A DNA stretch of 64,000 nucleotides, taken from BD1-7 clade bacterium (lineage in GTDB: Bacteria; Pseudomonadota; Gammaproteobacteria; Pseudomonadales; DT-91). The notes under the pieces were generated by a model. That model searched no databases. It saw only the letters and a program-made list of their open reading frames with translations, and was not told where the DNA came from. This document shows, one piece after another, positions 61,803 to 64,000 of the stretch. Position 1 is the first letter of the stretch. Every line of letters starts with the position of its first letter. The translations under genes and the position numbers were made by a program. The stretch covers positions 126,477 to 190,476 of the forward strand of contig CACSIN010000029.1 of assembly GCA_902705835.1 (NCBI GenBank), written 5' to 3'.

Positions 61803-63065
61803 ATGGACATGCTCACCAGTTACCATCTCTTATTGATGATTCTTGCTATCGTCTTCGCATTTTTTATGGCTTGGGGTGTGGGCGCTAACGATGTTGCCAA
61901 TGCCATGGCAACGTCCGTAGGCTCCAAAGCGCTCACCATCAAGCACGCCATCATGATCGCCGCCGTGTTCGAGTTTGCCGGTGCTTACCTCGCTGGCGGC
62001 CAAGTTACCAGCACCATTCGTAAAGGTATTATCGACCCCGCCATGTTAGTTGGCCACTCAGACATCTTGGTGATCGGTATGCTGGCGGCGCTTTTGTCGG
62101 CAGGTGTATGGCTATTTATAGCAACACTGCGCGGCTGGCCAGTATCAACAACACATACCATCGTTGGCTCAATTGTCGGCTTTGGGTGTGTTGGTTTAGG
62201 GGTGAATTCCATCGAGTGGAGCAAGGTCGCGCAAATTGGCGCCAGCTGGATCACGTCTCCTATCATCGCTGGCTTCGTTGCATTCTTAATGTATCGCAGT
62301 GTTCGATGGCTAATCATCGATAAAGAAGACGTCTATCAAGCGGCGATGCGATACGTTCCGGTGTATATGTTCATCATGGGGTTCATCATCGCTATGGTGA
62401 CCTTCGTTAAAGGGCTGAAACACGTCGGCCTCGATCTTACGTTTTGGCAATCAGTTGTGCCTTCATTGGTCGTTGCGGCAACTGCAACGGGGGTCGGTAA
62501 GTTCTATCTCAAAAAAGTTGATGCGTTTACCCACCACGGCCACGACAACCACCCGGTAGAGCGGGTTTTTGCCATCTTAATGATTTTCACAGCCTGCTCT
62601 ATGGCATTTGCTCACGGATCAAATGATGTGGCCAATGCGGTTGGCCCTCTTGCTGCTATCTACAGCGTACTCAGCACACCCGATGCCGTAACAGATCAAG
62701 CTGCACTGCCTAGTTGGATCCTTCTCGTCGGTGCCATCGGCATTGTGGTTGGCCTAATGACGTTTGGGTTTCGCGTGATGACTACCGTTGGCCAGCGCAT
62801 TACCGAGCTGAAACCTAGTCGAGGCTTTGCAGCGGAGATATCCGCGGCAACCACGGTTGTTGTTGCCTCCGGTATTGGCTTGCCGATATCCACCACACAA
62901 ACATTGGTGGGCGCAGTGTTAGGTGTTGGTCTTGCACACCATCACAAGTCGGTCGATTGGGGAGTCATTCGTGGCATTGTTCTGTCGTGGTTTGTCACAA
63001 TTCCAGTCGGTGCAGTGCTCTCCATCATCTTTTTCTATATATTAAAAGCCATTCTGGGTGCCTGA
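61803..63065 (+). CDS. Inorganic phosphate transporter, PiT family
   Basis: A 420-residue membrane protein with about ten helices and the internal duplication of PiT carriers: GANDVANAMATSVGSKALT near residue 27 and HGSNDVANAVGPLAAIYS near 274 carry the repeated GxNDVANA signature. VSTTHTIVGSIVGFG and ISTTQTLVGAVLGVG are the second paired motif. It imports phosphate with protons or as metal-phosphate complexes. AGAGG lies upstream of the ATG. It is divergent from the GspE-type gene. No phoU-like gene is adjacent. Confidence 0.93.
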   Translation: MDMLTSYHLLLMILAIVFAFFMAWGVGANDVANAMATSVGSKALTIKHAIMIAAVFEFAGAYLAGGQVTSTIRKGIIDPAMLVGHSDILVIGMLAALLSAGVWLFIATLRGWPVSTTHTIVGSIVGFGCVGLGVNSIEWSKVAQIGASWITSPIIAGFVAFLMYRSVRWLIIDKEDVYQAAMRYVPVYMFIMGFIIAMVTFVKGLKHVGLDLTFWQSVVPSLVVAATATGVGKFYLKKVDAFTHHGHDNHPVERVFAILMIFTACSMAFAHGSNDVANAVGPLAAIYSVLSTPDAVTDQAALPSWILLVGAIGIVVGLMTFGFRVMTTVGQRITELKPSRGFAAEISAATTVVVASGIGLPISTTQTLVGAVLGVGLAHHHKSVDWGVIRGIVLSWFVTIPVGAVLSIIFFYILKAILGA

Positions 63066-63079
63066 ATAAGCTGATATCT

Positions 63080-64000
63080 ATGCAAACATCACTACCAAAT
63101 CTGAAAGCGCGCATGCAGGCGCTGATCGCAACTCCTTCTGTTAGCGCTGTGTCTGATGAATGGGACATGAGCAACCGCCCTGTCATAGACCTTCTCGCCA
63201 GCTGGTTTGAAACGCTCGGGTTTAGCGTTGTGATTCAACCCGTCGGTGATGCGGATAAAAACAAAGCCAATATGATTGCCACGCTGGGATCCGGTGCCGG
63301 CGGCTTGGTGTTAGCTGGCCACACCGACACCGTGCCATTTAACGAAAGTCGCTGGCAGCACAATCCGTTATCGCTCACCGAAGCGGACGATCGTTTTTAT
63401 GGCCTCGGCACCTGCGATATGAAGTGTTTTTTCGCGCTGATTATCGAAGCTGTTTTGCCATTACTGGATCAACCATTGAAACAACCGCTGATTGTTCTGG
63501 CTACCTGCGACGAAGAAAGCACCATGCGTGGTGCCAAGTCACTCACGGAACAATCCCTCGGCAAGCCTCGCGCCGCGATGATTGGCGAACCGACCAGCCT
63601 GAAACCCATCCGGATGCATAAAGGCATCATGATGGAAGCCATTACCGTAACAGGCCAGAGCGGCCACTCTTCTAACCCGGAGTTAGGCCATAACGCGCTG
63701 GATGCCATCCACGACATGATCACCGAGCTGAAAACCCTGCGCACCGAGCTGAAGGATAAGTACCAAAACCCAGCCTTTGCGGTGAACTACCCCACCATGA
63801 ACTTGGGCTGCATCCATGGCGGTGACAACCCCAACCGTATCTGTAACAGCTGCGAACTGCATTTTGATTTTCGGGGATTGCCTGGCATGCAAAATGAAGA
63901 AATTCGCCAACTAATCATGCAGCGCTTACAGCCGATTGCGGATCAACATCAGGTAACGTTAGATCGCCGCGCCTTGTTTGATGGCGTTGAGGCCTTCGAA
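63080..64000 (+). CDS. argE: Acetylornithine deacetylase ArgE (partial, runs off the window)
   Basis: The first 307 residues of an M20-family metallopeptidase-like deacetylase. Visible are the metal site GHTDTVPF (about 80-87), the CDMK aspartate (about 113-116), the DEES glutamates and GEPTSL, plus the dimerisation-domain region GQSGHSS. Length to the window edge, the N-terminal MQALIATPSVS and RFYGLGTCDMKCFF fit ArgE, which removes the acetyl group of N-acetylornithine in arginine synthesis. It starts 14 bases after the phosphate transporter. The ribosome binding site is weak. The stop codon lies beyond 64000. Confidence 0.92.
   Translation, partial: MQTSLPNLKARMQALIATPSVSAVSDEWDMSNRPVIDLLASWFETLGFSVVIQPVGDADKNKANMIATLGSGAGGLVLAGHTDTVPFNESRWQHNPLSLTEADDRFYGLGTCDMKCFFALIIEAVLPLLDQPLKQPLIVLATCDEESTMRGAKSLTEQSLGKPRAAMIGEPTSLKPIRMHKGIMMEAITVTGQSGHSSNPELGHNALDAIHDMITELKTLRTELKDKYQNPAFAVNYPTMNLGCIHGGDNPNRICNSCELHFDFRGLPGMQNEEIRQLIMQRLQPIADQHQVTLDRRALFDGVEAFE

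Noticed and set aside
1-64000. Search for tRNA, rRNA, CRISPR arrays, insertion sequences and prophage genes
   Set aside because: No cloverleaf with a proper T-arm, no regular repeat-spacer array and no transposase, integrase or phage structural protein was recognised.

Overview
The window reads as a chromosomal segment of an aerobic, probably marine gammaproteobacterium that degrades steroids. The placement is inferred from gene content (cbb3 oxidase locus with an Anr/FNR regulator, glnE-ilvE order, lipid A acyltransferase, LexA-controlled yebG). Several proteins recall steroid-degrading Spongiibacteraceae/Cellvibrionales, but no 16S or marker gene is present to prove that. No tRNA, rRNA, CRISPR array, insertion sequence or prophage was recognised.

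Layout. 0-4.2 kb: SOS-type yebG, a MaoC-like hydratase, an unknown lipoprotein, a coiled-coil protein and a cytochrome P450. 4.2-6.5 kb: hemN and the FNR/Anr regulator, with two FNR-type boxes between hemN and the P450 gene. 6.9-9.8 kb: a Yip1-family membrane protein, a bile acid:sodium symporter-family (BASS) carrier and the Rieske oxygenase KshA. 9.9-18.3 kb: the complete cbb3 oxidase locus ccoNOQP-ccoGHIS plus a TauE/SafE-like membrane protein, with an FNR-type box between ccoN and the divergent kshA. 18.3-25.6 kb: a VOC protein, a hemerythrin-like protein with a perfect FNR box, the steroid ring-cleavage pair hsaC-hsaA, a truncated hemoglobin, a DUF6868-like membrane protein, two paralogous small secreted proteins, a frameshifted macrodomain gene and a LuxR-type regulator. 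25.6-31.6 kb: a caa3-type oxidase operon (tetraheme cytochrome c, coxB with fused cytochrome c, coxA, ctaG, coxC). 31.7-36.4 kb: a second BASS carrier, a GMC flavoprotein dehydrogenase with its Tat-type small subunit, and a DUF3365 heme protein. 36.4-42.7 kb: a wax ester synthase/DGAT, an HlyD-ABC-ABC2 exporter, small envelope proteins and a 36-residue membrane protein. 42.8-50.5 kb: recQ, a GAF protein, a 3-ketosteroid dehydrogenase-like flavoprotein, a secreted coiled-coil protein, a TerB-like protein and unknowns. 50.7-64 kb: lpxL-type acyltransferase, RND exporter, LysR regulator, ilvE, glnE, a GspE/PilB ATPase, a PiT phosphate transporter and the 5' part of argE.

How it works together. 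KshA (9-alpha-hydroxylation) and the KstD-like flavoprotein would open steroid ring B; HsaA hydroxylates the resulting phenol and HsaC cleaves the catechol. The two BASS carriers, the MaoC hydratase and perhaps the P450 and GMC dehydrogenase could serve uptake and side-chain or hydroxyl oxidation. These oxygen-consuming steps lie within and beside the microaerobic respiration genes (Anr/FNR, hemN, cbb3) and near oxygen- or NO-binding proteins (hemerythrin-like, truncated hemoglobin). Shared FNR-type boxes suggest, without proving, that oxygen supply and steroid oxygenation are regulated together.
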